From Chinchilla lanigera (Eukaryota > Chordata > Mammalia > Rodentia > Chinchillidae), in assembly GCF_000276665.1 (NCBI RefSeq), contig NW_004955480.1:8570347-8634346 (forward strand): 64,000 nucleotides of DNA, given 5' to 3'. Below the pieces are notes generated by a model. The model made no database searches. It saw only the letters and a program-made list of their open reading frames with translations, and had not been told where the DNA came from. Shown one piece after another: positions 1 to 10,200 of the stretch (the first letter of the stretch is position 1; the number at the start of each line of letters is the position of its first letter). The translations under genes and the position numbers were made by a program.

Positions 1-60
1 TAATACGAAGTTAATAACACCCAGTTATTGAGCACTTTTTGCATGCCAGCCACTGTGGAT

Positions 61-210
61 CCTGTGAGGTAAGTGAACTTAGTGAGGTCCACACGCAGAA
101 ACTGATGCTTCTGAGTGAGTGCTTTGTCCAAAATCACGCTGCTATGGTGGCACAGATTTGCCATTCAAACCCAGATTTGTCTGACCCCTCTCACACTGAA
201 CCCGTAGTTT
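61..210 (-). repeat. MIR SINE relic
   Basis: Read on the reverse strand, this stretch follows the order of a MIR core. A 'gaggtaagtgaactt' block matches the usual 'gaggttaagtgacttg', and an 'acccagatttgtctgac' block follows. It is old and diverged, so the edges are approximate. It has no coding content. Confidence 0.5.
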
Positions 211-290
211 AAAATGAGGGTGGTGATAATACTTAGTTCCTCGGATTATTGTAAATGTTGAAAAAATTCATAGAAAGTAGGTCACAGGTT
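211..290 (+). repeat. MIR SINE 3' part
   Basis: The block 'aaaatgagggtggtgataat' followed by 'tacttagttcc' resembles the 3' half of MIR (aaaatgggg-ataata-tacctacctc). It directly abuts an oppositely oriented MIR relic, so two independent insertions or a rearranged one are possible. Confidence 0.4.
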
Positions 291-1044
291 TCCTAGCATG
301 TAGGAAACAACAATGCAACAGCCTCAGCTGGGTTGATAGCATTTCATGGTTGCGCTGCTGCCTGATAGCTAGTTTTTGCTAAGTGCCATCGTCTGCCTTG
401 TGTTCTCATCTTGGCATCTGAAAACTATCCAGAGGTGCATCTTTGATTTCAAGGAGCTCAGGTCTAATAGCAGAATGGCCATTCAATGAATTAAACCTTG
501 CCGCCTGAGAAGTTTTGTGACATGAATACATAACCACAGTGATGGTAATACTAATGATACTAATAGCTTACATTGATTCTTCACTAAACATTAACATTTA
601 TTGTTTAACTCTCCCTAGATTCACTTCATTTTAGGCATCTCAGGTCTACCCAAGTGTTTTCAAACATCTACCCAGGTAGTGGGAGACCCATTTCCCTGCT
701 TTACTTCTTGCAGAACACATGTGAGGCGTTCTGGCCAGGGCCCTGTGAGCAGGAACCAAGTGCAGGGCCAGCAGCTACCAGAGAGCCAACGAAGGCAAAG
801 AATTAGTGGCAGGTGGCAGTCCTTGCACACACATCCCCTTCCAGCCAGAGCAATGTCCTCGGCAGACTCTGTCATAGTGGGGAGAAAGCTGGAAAATCCA
901 ACAGTGATTCATGTGCTGGGGAGGAAAGCTGAGCTTCATAGTTTGGCAGGAAAAAAAGTGACAAATACAGTGGAATATTATCCTAGACTCTAAATTAGTG
1001 AACTGTCCACATCTCTCTTTCTACTAACCTCTCTTCATGGCAGC

Positions 1045-1195
1045 TGATGGAGTAAGGACACTGACTTTGAATGTGACCTTGGGCAGATTGCCTTGCACAA
1101 ATGACTCTGGAAACTTTCTGTCCTCTTCCATAAATTGAAATATTAAAAAAGCCCAGAACAAGTGGAACTGTTACAAAGTTCAATGGAATAATGTA
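1045..1195 (+). repeat. MIR SINE relic
   Basis: The run 'gactttgaatgtgaccttgg' is the MIR core motif (tgtgaccttgggcaa). A degraded 'cctcttccataaa' block follows where MIR has 'cctcatctgtaaa'. The similarity fades at both ends. Confidence 0.55.
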
Positions 1196-1267
1196 TCTCA
1201 TTGGCTGACAAATTTGTGCTACTCAAGCAATGTTGGTTTCTGTAGGTGGGGAAGGGAAGGAGAAGCT

Positions 1268-1384
1268 TTCTTTTCTTTCTTTTTTTGTTTTTTTTTTTTT
1301 TTTTTTTTCCCGATACCAGGAATACAACTCATGACCTTGCACTTGCCAGGCAGGAGCTTTGCCGCTGAGCTAAATCCCCAGCCC
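1268..1384 (-). mobile_element. ID-type SINE with poly-A tail
   Basis: This is a tRNA-derived SINE on the reverse strand. The poly-T at 1275-1308 is its A tail, 'gctgagctaaatcccc' is the complement of the pol III A-box region, and 'aactcatgacctt' is the complement of the B-box region. It is flanked by a perfect 15-bp target-site duplication at 1260-1274 and 1386-1400, beginning gagaagctt. The perfect duplication points to a fairly recent insertion by L1 machinery. It is not a functional tRNA gene. Confidence 0.92.
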
Positions 1385-1398
1385 TGAGAAGCTTTCTT

Positions 1399-1478
1399 TT
1401 TGCAGTGCTAGGGATTCAATCCAGGCCTCATGCATGCTCAGCAAGTGCTTTACCACAGAGCTACATCCCATCCCAATG
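1399..1478 (-). mobile_element. older ID-type SINE
   Basis: This second reverse-strand ID copy starts immediately after the younger one. It shows 'gattcaatccaggcctca' (B-box complement) and 'ccacagagctacatccca' (A-box complement). It lacks the 'taccgg' end and carries more substitutions, so it looks older. The younger copy landed at its A-tail side. Confidence 0.75.
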
Positions 1479-1599
1479 TTAGCAGGTTTAAGTCTGACGC
1501 ATTCACCTCCACTCTTGCGGGGGCTGGGAAAGGCATATCTTGACATTTTGGGGGCGCCATGGCTGGGTACTCTCATCTAGGTGATCATGACAACTCTCC

Positions 1600-1925
1600 C
1601 CAAAGAAATAACTTCTGAGCAATTTCTTGAGACCCAAAGGATGATTGTGCGGTACCTAGGAAAGTAAGATAGGACTGAGTAGGTTTTCCGTAAGAACTAG
1701 TGACCCAGATAAGAGCTGGCACTGACAGAAAGCAAGGTGTCTTAGAGAAGGTGAGAGGAAGTGCTGAGGCTGGAGGAGAGGAGAGGAAGGAGGAATGGGG
1801 AGAGGTAAGAGTGGAGGCCATGGCAGAGGGTGACCATGTACAACTTGAAAGCCCTTTGGAACTGTGGGCTTATGGGCAATAGGAGCCGGTGAAGGGCATG
1901 TTTGGGAGGTAGGGCACCATACACT
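1600..1925 (-). repeat. probable L2 LINE relic
   Basis: This G/A-rich stretch contains 'gaggccatggcagagggtga' and 'ggagccggtgaagggc', in the order seen in reverse-complemented L2 3' sequence (a 'cattggagggt'-like motif is nearby). It is heavily diverged. The open frames across it come from its purine bias. Confidence 0.4.
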
Positions 1926-1929
1926 CATT

Positions 1930-3080
1930 TTACAGTTTATTTATTTTTAAATTTTTTTATTTTAAAGCGAATAAAAAATAAAAAAATTAAAAATAATACA
2001 GAATTTCAAAACAAAATGATAGGAAATCAACCATGGTTGTTATATTGCATATTGTTCTCTTCAGAGCAGTTGTTCAGTTTCCCAGCTATAGGCAAGCAAA
2101 ATTGATAAAAGAATTAAACATTAACTGTTCCTTTCAATAAACCAATAGAAATTCGTAGTGTACTTATCTTAGCTATCTTGTGTATACATATATATTTTTC
2201 CCTTCCTTCTTTCCTTCTTATTCCTTCCCTCATCCCAGCTGTTCTTTCCTTTTGGGCAGTTTCATTCCCTTTCACAATATCTATTGTACCATTTGGATCT
2301 TATTTACTCTTTCAATTCCTTACACTGGTGAGACAATATGATGTTTACACATGTGGGTCTGATGTATTTCACTTATAAGTATGACCTGTAGCTACATCCA
2401 TTTACCTACAAAAGCCTTGAGTTTATCCTTTATAGCTGAGTAACATTCCATTGCATAAAAATACCACATCTTTTTTATACATTCCTCAGTTGATGGGCAT
2501 TTGGATTGTTTTCAAGATTTAGCTAAGACAAACTGTGCTGCTTGCTATAAACACGGGTGCACATATATCACTGTGGTATGATGTTTTCAGTGGAAAAATA
2601 CCCAGAAGGGGAATAGGTGGGTCACATGGGACCTCTAATCCTAGCTTTTTGAGGAATCTCCACACTGATTTCCACAGTGGTTGCATCAGTCTACACTCCC
2701 ACCAACAGTGGAGAAGGATTCCTTTTCCCCCACAACCCCTTCAGCACTTGTTACTGGTTGATTTCTTAAAGATAGCCATTCTTGCTGGGGTGAGATGGAA
2801 TCTCAGTGTTGTTGTGATTTGCATCTCTTGAATGACCAACGATGTTGAACATTTTTTTATTATATTTATTTGTAATTGGTATTTCTTCATCTGAGAAGTG
2901 TATATTCATCTCAGATGCCCATTTTTTGATGGGGGGTGGACTGAGGAATTTTGGGGGACTGATGTTTTTAATTCTCTGTGTGTTCTACATGGAAGTCCAT
3001 TGTCTGAGGACAGTTGGCTAAACTTTTTCCCAGCTCATGGGTTGTCTTTTTACTGTTGGTGATTTCTTTTGATCTGTGCA
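1930..3080 (-). mobile_element. L1 LINE 3' end (5'-truncated)
   Basis: This is reverse-strand L1: the 3' UTR (about 1930-2370) followed by the C-terminal part of ORF2. Diagnostic blocks are 'gctgagtaacattccattg' at about 2436, 'gatgggcatttggattg' at about 2493, 'ccacactgatttccaca' at about 2660, and 'ttgtgatttgcatctcttg' at about 2812. These are the complement of the classic L1 sequence encoding the NPNVHQ-like end. ORF2 is broken and cannot be active. A homologous copy in the same orientation lies at about 26.3-27.3 kb. Confidence 0.85.
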
Positions 3081-3206
3081 CTCATTTTAGAAAGGGCTCT
3101 TGGACTGCTCTCTGGAGAAGGACTGGAGAAAGCAAGCAAGAAAGGGTTCCAGCAGACAGCACCTTTGGCCAAATATCAGTCAGAAAACTACCCAGTAATA
3201 GGTTCG

Positions 3207-3229
3207 GGTGTGTGTGTGTGTGTGTGTGC
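3207..3229. repeat. (GT)n microsatellite
   Basis: About eleven GT units, followed by an alternating 'gtacacacttgtgcatg' tail. Short enough to be only mildly variable. Confidence 0.95.
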
Positions 3230-3649
3230 GTACACACTTGTGCATGTATGCATGCATGATATACTCCTGATATTTTTTCTGTTAATACTTTACAAAGTCT
3301 TTGATCAAAATACAATACAGGATAGTTAACATAGTTGTTCTACTGTCTTCTATTTCTTTGCTGAAAGAAACTGTCAATGAGTCCTTGGTTGATCAGTATT
3401 GCATGTCTCTATCTGTTTTCATGAGAAACCACTTTGAAGATATCAATATGTAATACAAAAAGCATTGTTAATTTCCTAACACTTTGTTTGTAACTCTGTA
3501 TTGTCTGTACTGTTCTTTAGCTATTTTGTAAAAGATTGTCAGCCTGTTAATGTTTTCCTCCTTTTATTTTTAAAATTAAAAAGAAAAATACATATGCTCC
3601 TTTTTACCCCAACATGCATTTCCTGTACTCACAATGCCTGCCCAGTGTA

Positions 3650-4210
3650 ATTGTTACAAGAATTACTCACCTTTAATTTTAAATATACATTAAAGAAAAT
3701 TTGTGAACAGCAAAAGGTAGAGAAATTAGAGTAAAAATTATTCATAATCTATCTTCCAGATAACCACTGCTAACATTTTAGTTTATTTTTATTATCTTTG
3801 TCCTCTGTAACAATACTGAAGTATTGTTAATATTATCTGTACAGTCTTGCTACTTGCCATTTCTTCATCCTAGTGTTATATCATAAGCCTATTCGCTATT
3901 ATTTCTTGGAGGCACTAATGGCTAAATAATATCCATGAAGTAATTCTATAATTTATTTAATCCCCTTCCTTCATATTATTGTATAATTAAACTATTGCCA
4001 TGATTTTTCTAACCTAAATGAGATTACATTGAAAGTTTGTATGCATAAGCTTTTATCCCTATTTAGGGTTATTTCTGTAGGATAGATTCCCAGAAATGGA
4101 ATTACTGAGTCAAAAGGCTTGCATGTTTTATGTCTCTCTGGATATGTGTTGCTAAACTGCTTTCCAAAAGGCTGTTTGCATTTACACTGCCACATCGCTG
4201 TACAAAAGCA
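3650..4210 (-). mobile_element. ancient L1M/HAL1-like 3' end
   Basis: Diagnostic reverse-strand blocks of old mammalian L1 are present: 'agataaccactgctaacatt' (about 3758), 'tttctgtaggatagattccc' (about 4071), 'aatggaattactgagtcaaa' (about 4095) and a degraded 'catttacactgccacat' (about 4178). It is too diverged to retain an ORF. Confidence 0.7.
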
Positions 4211-4765
4211 GAGTCCAGAAGACTGAATTTCTCAGCAGTCAGGCACCTTTTGTCCCTGGAACACAGACAAAGCCACAGAATCTGAGGTTTGGAAGTAACT
4301 TTGAAGGTGGGTGAAGCTAATCTCCACATAGGCAAGACGTCAAAGCTTGTCCTCGGTAGTACTGGCAATTGCACCATGTCTGGGTTGGGTGGGATCTCAA
4401 AAATCATTTTACATGAAAGTCCCAAATTTTACACCACCTCAGCCAGGGGCTAAGCCTTGTACCCTTGTAATGTCACAGCACTCATACCATGCCAGGCTCA
4501 TTATAGGTGCCCAATCTACCCTGGCAGAATTGGATACAGGTGATCGGACACAGAGCTTGTGTTGAAGTTAGCATCTCATTGTCTTCATGGGCTGATAGCT
4601 CCAACAGGAGCAGAGCCATCACCCTGTGATGTGGCCAGGGCTCAAAGCACCAGTGGCCCTCAGCCCCCAGTGCTTCTCTTATATGGGGCTTTTGAAGTGT
4701 GGGGGACTCTTAAAAAAATTCCAGGAACCCATACTGGGGAATGTTGTCGGGCAATCATGATATTT

Positions 4766-4865
4766 GGGAAGAGTCATGTGACCAGGGATGTCACTTGAGC
4801 AGGGAAGAGCCATATGACTAGGGAAATCATGTGATTGGGGGAGGAGTCACATGACCAGGAAGGTA
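4766..4865. repeat. imperfect tandem repeat rich in CATGTG/CACATG boxes
   Basis: About three degenerate units of 34-38 bp share a '(g)tca(t/c)(g/a)tga(c/t)...agg' pattern. Two perfect TCATGTGA/TCACATGA octamers (at 4827 on the + strand and 4846) and a third TCATGTGA at 4774 fall at regular spacing. The octamer matches the M-box form of the E-box bound by MITF/TFE bHLH-zip proteins, but any regulatory role is only inference. I do not recognise a known repeat family. Confidence 0.6.
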
Positions 4866-4869
4866 GAAT

Positions 4870-5420
4870 CCATTTCTGTCTTCCTCACCCAAGTTGAGGA
4901 GCCCTTCTGACCCTCCTTGATGGCTCTGCAGTAACCCAGTCCCACCTGTGACCTTTGCTGTGGCTTTTTTTCTGTCCTCTGCTCTTTCCTGTCCCTCATT
5001 CTTGTTAGAACCTACCGTGATTCCAGGCATACTCAGAAGCTGGCTTTCATAACCCCAGTTCATTTAGCGTGCCACATCTTTTTGGTATCAGCCACTGGCC
5101 ATTTGCTGAAGACGGGAATTGAGCACACCGATTCCAGTGCAGATGAACATCTGTCCTCTCGGAGCCCTGGAACTCTACTGGTGTCACTCTCTTTCAACTT
5201 GCAAGGACTTCCTTTCTATTTCATCACGTGGCTCACCCCCTACTCATTCCAGAAACCTTTATTTACCTTCAGCTACAGCCTCAGGCCCTGGTCAGAGCAC
5301 TGAACAGACCTGCTGTGGCCACTCATTTGCTGTGGGCTGGGGCTTTGGAAGCTATGGGTGAGGTTCTGTGCAAGTGCCTTTTGCACATGGAAATCTCTCC
5401 ACACCTGGAGAAGGACATCA
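4870..5420. other. unassigned non-coding stretch
   Basis: No gene or repeat that I can name with confidence. The T/C-rich runs around 4930-5010 and 5130-5290 could be eroded L2 sequence. Open frames here are short and overlap on both strands, as expected by chance. Confidence 0.4.
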
Positions 5421-5424
5421 CTGA

Positions 5425-5540
5425 CATTTTATTTCCTTTATTTGGATGGAAAGAGTGAGGCACAAGAGACGAGTCACTTGCCTGGGGCCATGCAGGCTTA
5501 GGACTCTCAGCCTCGGTATTTTACCATTTCTTTTCAGTAA
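5425..5540 (-). repeat. MIR SINE relic
   Basis: Reverse-strand MIR order: 'gagtgaggcacaagagac', then 'gtcacttgcctggggcca', then 'ggactctcagcctcggta'. Old and diverged. Confidence 0.45.
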
Positions 5541-5544
5541 GTAG

Positions 5545-6110
5545 CTGTACAACCAATGACAGACAGATGCTGACAAGGAACAGAGGGCTTGATGAGAGAG
5601 ATTACAGAGGGCGGGACTTTGGATTGGGGAGCAGGGCTGGTCACTGCAAGGAGGTGACATTTAAGGGGATTCAAAGGGTGAGTGAGCCCGGGGAAGGCAG
5701 AGGATGAACCTCCCAGGAAAGGCGAACCACACGGGGCAGGAGCCAGTGCCAGGGCAGCAGAGGACGCTGAAAATTGCAGAAATGGAAGGGGAAGACAGTT
5801 GGTGCTCACAGGATGAAGTAGAGAAGAGAGAAAGTCAGGAGAAGAGGGAAGGTCAGAAAAAGAGGTGGGTTCAAATTCTTCCGGGGCTTGAAGACTTTGG
5901 CTCTTGTCTGAAGAGCAGTGGAAGCAGTGGATGAAGGGTTTCCAGCAGGGGAGGCCATGATGTTTGTTAGACTGGAAGTGATTTCCACTTGCTCTGGAGA
6001 GAGAATTAAGAGGGCAGGGAGGAGAGGAGGATGGCCATGGGGACTGAGCCGAGCAGCAGGCAGAGGTGACCATGGGAGATCACTGGGGAGGCAGGGAGGA
6101 GGCAGAGACA
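5545..6110 (-). repeat. probable L2 LINE relic
   Basis: Purine-rich sequence in the order of reverse-complemented L2: 'aggaggtgacatttaaggg' (about 5649), 'ccagtgccagggcagcagag' (about 5743), then 'gaagactttggctcttgtct' (about 5889). A 179-codon frame on the reverse strand spans this block. It is Ser/Pro/Leu-rich and has no recognisable domain, and the purine/pyrimidine bias of the relic explains it. Confidence 0.5.
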
Positions 6111-6306
6111 GAGAGGTTGTAGGCACTCTTGTCTGCATGCTGGTGGGTCAGACGCAGTGTCCTGAGTATCCATGCTGGCTGGCTCTGGAGCACCTTGTCT
6201 CAGATGCCCATGCCACATGAAATACCAGTTGCACTGCATTTCATCGGCTTCCTCGCTGAATTGCAAGCCATCTGTTTATTGTTTTGCTGCTTCTGTTCTC
6301 TCACCG

Positions 6307-6553
6307 CTAGAATGGTGGCTGCTGCATAGTAGGCACTCAATATGAATTTTTTAAATTCATGGAGTTGATCATTTACAGAGTCACTTTAATGTGTGGCATC
6401 TCATGTATTGTGCTCCAACGCTATATGAGGTGGCTATTTCCCCATCCCCATTTTACAGATGAGAAAACAGAGGCAAAGGGGGACAATTGTCTCTCACACC
6501 TTCATGTGACTGTGAAGTGCTAGAGCCATGGTGGAGTTCAGGTGTGCTGGTGA
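6307..6553. repeat. L2/MIR composite, copy 1 of a local duplication
   Basis: The copy begins 'ctagaatggtggctgctgca' with an L2/MIR-type 3' end ('tagtaggcactcaatatgaa'). A reverse MIR core follows ('cattttacagatgagaaaac'), ending near 'ggtgtgctggtga'. The same two pieces, in the same order and orientation, recur at 8019-8230. Confidence 0.65.
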
Positions 6554-6699
6554 TGATAGCCTTGTGTGAGCCCCTGGCTGTGCTATGTGGCACTTGTATC
6601 TCTCTGCAGCTGGCACTGCAGGGCACCAGGGCCCTTGTTTGTATCATTGCTGAATTGAAAACCTGCATGCAAGGCAGCAGCTGGCAGCTGGGTGTGCAG

Positions 6700-7075
6700 G
6701 ATACATGTGCAGTAGAATATTATTCAACCACAAAAATGGAATCAACTCCTCATATACCCTGCAACATGAATCAACTTCAGAAACATGTGAAGTCAAAGTC
6801 ACAAAATGTCAGACATTGGGAATGTGTCCATTTCTAGGAAGTGTCCAGAATGGGTAAATCCATAGCATCAGAAGCTGATTGGCTATTGCCAGGGCTGGAT
6901 CGAACAAGGCACTGGGTGCTGGGCTTTCTGTCGGGGGAGGAAAATACTTTGGAACCGGATATAGAGGTGGTGGCTACACAGCATTGCGCAAGTCTTCAGT
7001 GCCATGAGTTGTACACTTTAAGGTGGTTCGTTTTCCACTGCATGAGTTTCACTTCACTAACAGCATTACAAAGAC
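6700..7075 (+). mobile_element. L1M LINE 3' end
   Basis: Forward-strand L1 3' sequence: 'agaatattattcaaccacaa' (about 6713), 'agtgtccagaatgggtaaat' (about 6840), 'attggctattgccagggctg' (about 6878) and 'gttgtacactttaaggtgg' (about 7008). These are the usual closing blocks of old mammalian L1. It is broken throughout. Confidence 0.75.
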
Positions 7076-7089
7076 ATTTAGGAGTGACA

Positions 7090-7440
7090 TGCTGTAGCTT
7101 CTGGCTAATGGTTAACAGAGTCAGGGAGAAGGTAAAATATACAGTTTTAGCCAACCTTCCTACTTTTTATCTTATATTTTGTTCCTTACTGTACTTTAGG
7201 TTTTTCATGTGAGAGAAACCATGCAATATTTAAGCTTGTGTGTCTGGCTTATTTCACTTAACATCACGATCTCAGGGTGCCTCCATTTCCTACATATGAA
7301 TCAAATTTATCCTTGTTTATAGCAGAGTAGTGCTCCATTGTATGTAAGTACCGCGTTTTCTTTATCCACTCCTCTGTTAATGGACCTACAGGCTGCTCCC
7401 AAGAGCTAGCTATCACCAATTATGCTGCTCTTGGGGGGCA
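7090..7440 (-). mobile_element. L1 LINE 3' end, inverted to its neighbour
   Basis: Reverse-strand L1 signature: 'ggcttatttcacttaacatc' (about 7245), 'gtgctccattgtatgtaagt' (about 7330), 'ctttatccactcctctgtta' (about 7359), 'atggacctacaggctgctcc' (about 7379). It lies tail to tail with the forward L1 immediately upstream. Confidence 0.7.
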
Positions 7441-7489
7441 GGGCTTTGAGGTCAGGAGAGTCAAATTTGGTGTGCTGCAGGCGCAGGGC

Positions 7490-7860
7490 CTGTTTCAGAA
7501 CGAATGCAGCACCAACCCGAGGCCAACACGTGGCAGACCTCAGCCGCCCTGCACCAGTTTGTATTTCCTCCAGTGTGAGGGGTTTGTGGAGACGCCTGGT
7601 GCCACGGCGTGGCAGGCCGAGTCCCTGAGGCCTGGAAGCATCAAAGGGTGTCGTGAGGGGAAGTCGCCGACTAACAGAGGACACTCAAGAGTCTGCACTC
7701 ACTGAGGCCCTGCAGGCACCGGGCAGCGTGCACACATTGCCATGGCCCACGCTGTTTTGCTGCTGTGCTTTGTTTGTAGCCGAGAAAGCAGGGGCGCAGG
7801 TGACGAGCGAGGCAGCGCTGGGCTTCCACGCTAGCACAAAGCGCAGCTTGTAGAAGCAAA
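7490..7860. other. CpG-dense block, CpG-island-like
   Basis: By hand I count about 21 CpG dinucleotides in about 370 bp, in a window where 100 bp commonly hold none or one. The GC fraction is also visibly higher, near 60% by eye. No TATA box, splice-bounded ORF or known repeat is evident. It could be an orphan CpG island, an eroded promoter, or a GC-rich repeat I do not recognise. The short frames across it look like chance. Confidence 0.55.
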
Positions 7861-8018
7861 TATGTTCAAGAAAGTAATGAAGGACGGCCCAGTGGAAGGA
7901 CGTTTAGCGGCCTATTAGTCTGATACAAATATGCAGAATTAAAACCAGTGTAGGTTTTACGTGTAGGGCACGTAGATTTTTTGTGGAAATGTAGCGTGGC
8001 GCTGCAGAGCACCCCCCA

Positions 8019-8230
8019 CTAGAATGGTGGATGCTACATAGCAGATGCTTGTGAAAAGTTTGAGAAATCTGCAGAACTGATCACTTCCACACAGTCACTT
8101 TTCATGCGTGTTATTCCATCCTCGTTTTACAGATGAGGAAACAGAGGCATGGTGAGAGCAGCTGTGTTTGGTGCCTTCATGCCCCAAAGCAGTGCTAGAG
8201 CTGCGGTGGAATCCAGGTGTGCTGGGGTCG
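8019..8230. repeat. L2/MIR composite, copy 2 of a local duplication
   Basis: This matches 6307-6553 in order: 'ctagaatggtgg', 'gatgct-catag', 'ctgatcac', 'acagtcactttt', 'ttttacagatgaggaaacag', 'agtgctagagctgcggtgga', 'ccaggtgtgctgg'. The shared junction between two repeat types favours duplication of a segment over two independent insertions. Confidence 0.65.
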
Positions 8231-8319
8231 AAGGTGTTGAAGATTACCTCTTAGGAGTGCAGTGTTTATGCTGACAATGATAGCAAGGGCCTGAAGACTG
8301 CATACGCCATTTGTCCTGA

Positions 8320-8780
8320 AGCTTCCCTTCTCAGGATTTAATTCCAAGAAAATAATAAGCAAAGCTTCATCAAAGTTGGATGTCTAAGGATGTTGATCAC
8401 AGTGTAGCATCAAGTGTTTTTTACTACTATATATGATTTCTTCTACACTCAGAGACTGTTTAAGTCAGTGGCCCATGAACAAAAGGATGATTTTATAGCG
8501 ATCCAAATCTATGTTCTATAAGCACCTTTAGTGAAAAAAGCAAATATTTATAATATGCTGCTAAGGGAAGATATAGGCTACAAATCAGCATCTCTAGTTT
8601 GGAATATTTATTCTAGTTTAAAATAAGATCTGCCTCAGATGAAAAGATGAGAAGACCTAATAACAGAATATTAATGTGATTGTGCTGCTAGGTGGGGGTT
8701 ATGGATGACTTGTGTTTTCAACTCTCATTTCCATTAGATTTTCCAAATATCCTATGAGGGCGATAAGCATATTTCCCCTT
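8320..8780 (+). mobile_element. ancient L1ME/HAL1-like relic
   Basis: Forward-strand old-L1 blocks are present: 'aggatttaattccaagaaaa' (about 8333), 'ctaaggatgttgatcacagt' (about 8383) and a late 'gtgggggttatggatgactt' block (about 8692). It is diverged and has no ORF. Confidence 0.5.
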
Positions 8781-8789
8781 AGTCTTACA

Positions 8790-10050
8790 TACGAGTCCAT
8801 AAATGCTACACACGAACAAGACAAACCCACTCTACCCGCTTGATGGACAATACTTCGTGTGAATGAAAAGAAATGTGCTCTTTCTTAGAGAAATAACTGC
8901 TAACATAAATGACCGGGTTTAGGTATTTGCATTAGTTTATTTTCTCTTCATTTTCCTGCCCTATCCTGTTTTACTTTTGGTTCCTGGGTGCACAATTAAA
9001 GCTGCTCTTCATCCCGATGCCAGACTCCGTCACTTGGTTAAAGTCCCATATCCCCCTCTTCTCCTATGCTTTCTCATTGAGGAATTGGAAAGCAAGCAAT
9101 CTTCGATTTTAGACATCTGGGAGTGGTCAAGAGTTTGGACTTACTTTGTGAAAAGATGTATTTGTTCAGTTGAGCAAGTGTGAAACAAATGTTTTCAGCG
9201 TGTCAATTAATCTTAGTGGCCCGAGTGATGTAAGAATTCTTTTACTCATCTTTTACGATGTTCCGTTTCATAAAAGTATGTTTGGTTTTAAGGCCTTGGC
9301 CTCTATTCTCTGTTGATTAGGAACAAATTTGGAGAATGGAAGGTATTTTGAATTTTATCTCAAACCCAGTTTGTTTTTTAATCATCAACTGGAACTCTGC
9401 AGTGGTTATGACTAAAACATTTTGTGAGTTCACAAAAACATTTATTTCAGTAAGAAAAATTAGAACAACACTAGAATCAGAGTGAGTGATGCCTTGTGAG
9501 CCAAGGGCTCTTCCTGGAGAGTTTCAGAGATGGCTTGAAGAGGCTGTCACTGCTTACCAAGATGAGGAGAAAATGTAGATTCTAAATTTAGGTTGCAGAT
9601 TATAAAAAGTTAATGAAGCAAAACGAAAGGATTTTCTAGCCCAGTTGGGGAACTGTGGCCTGATTTACAGCAGCTGGCACTTGGGGAGAATTCTCTTCAG
9701 ATCACCCTAAGCCTGAAGGTAGTAATGTCCTCAGTGAGGTACAATTTGTTTGCACCCCCAAAGCAGCATTAGAACATCGTTCAGCTTTAATCCAGCTTCA
9801 GGGCTCTGGGACATTGGAGGTAGTGCTCATGTTGCGATGGTTAGTGAGAGGCCTGGACACAAAGCGTGGATGTAGTTGACGTTGTGAGAAGAAAAATGAA
9901 AAGAAAAAAAACCCTTCCTATATTCAGTACAAAGTAAAACAGAAAAGACCGAAAGACAGCAAAGTATTACCTTTCTTTGAATCTGGAGCTCTGTTTACTG
10001 TCTTCTGCTTTCTCTGTTTTATAAAATTTTTAATGATTTTGCATTATTTT
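8790..10050. other. unassigned non-coding interval
   Basis: I see no gene, splice-like exon or confident repeat here. An A-rich patch (9893-9912) and ordinary AT-leaning sequence are the only visible structure. Confidence 0.45.
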
Positions 10051-10054
10051 TATA

Positions 10055-10200
10055 GTAAAGATTCATTCACTCATCTAACACACAGGTGCCAATTGCTAAG
10101 TTTAAAGATTCAACATGGATGAGATCACTTGTGTGCCCTGCAAAGCTTGTGGCACTAGGATAGAGACACAGAGAGAAAAATGATGGCCACAAAGGCAGGT
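10055..10200 (-). repeat. L2/MIR-type relic
   Basis: The 'attcattcactcatctaaca' start, then 'tgtggcactaggatagagac', follows the reverse-complemented L2 pattern (attcattcaacaaatatt ... gcactggggatacag). Weak match. Confidence 0.35.

Noticed and set aside
4766..4865. CRISPR-like repeat array
   Set aside because: The units are degenerate with no unique spacers of constant length, and the surroundings are mammalian.
5534..6073. 179-codon reverse-strand open frame, the longest in the window
   Set aside because: It lies in a purine-rich L2 relic, is Ser/Pro/Leu-biased, overlaps other open frames in the same region, and shows no domain or exon-like border.
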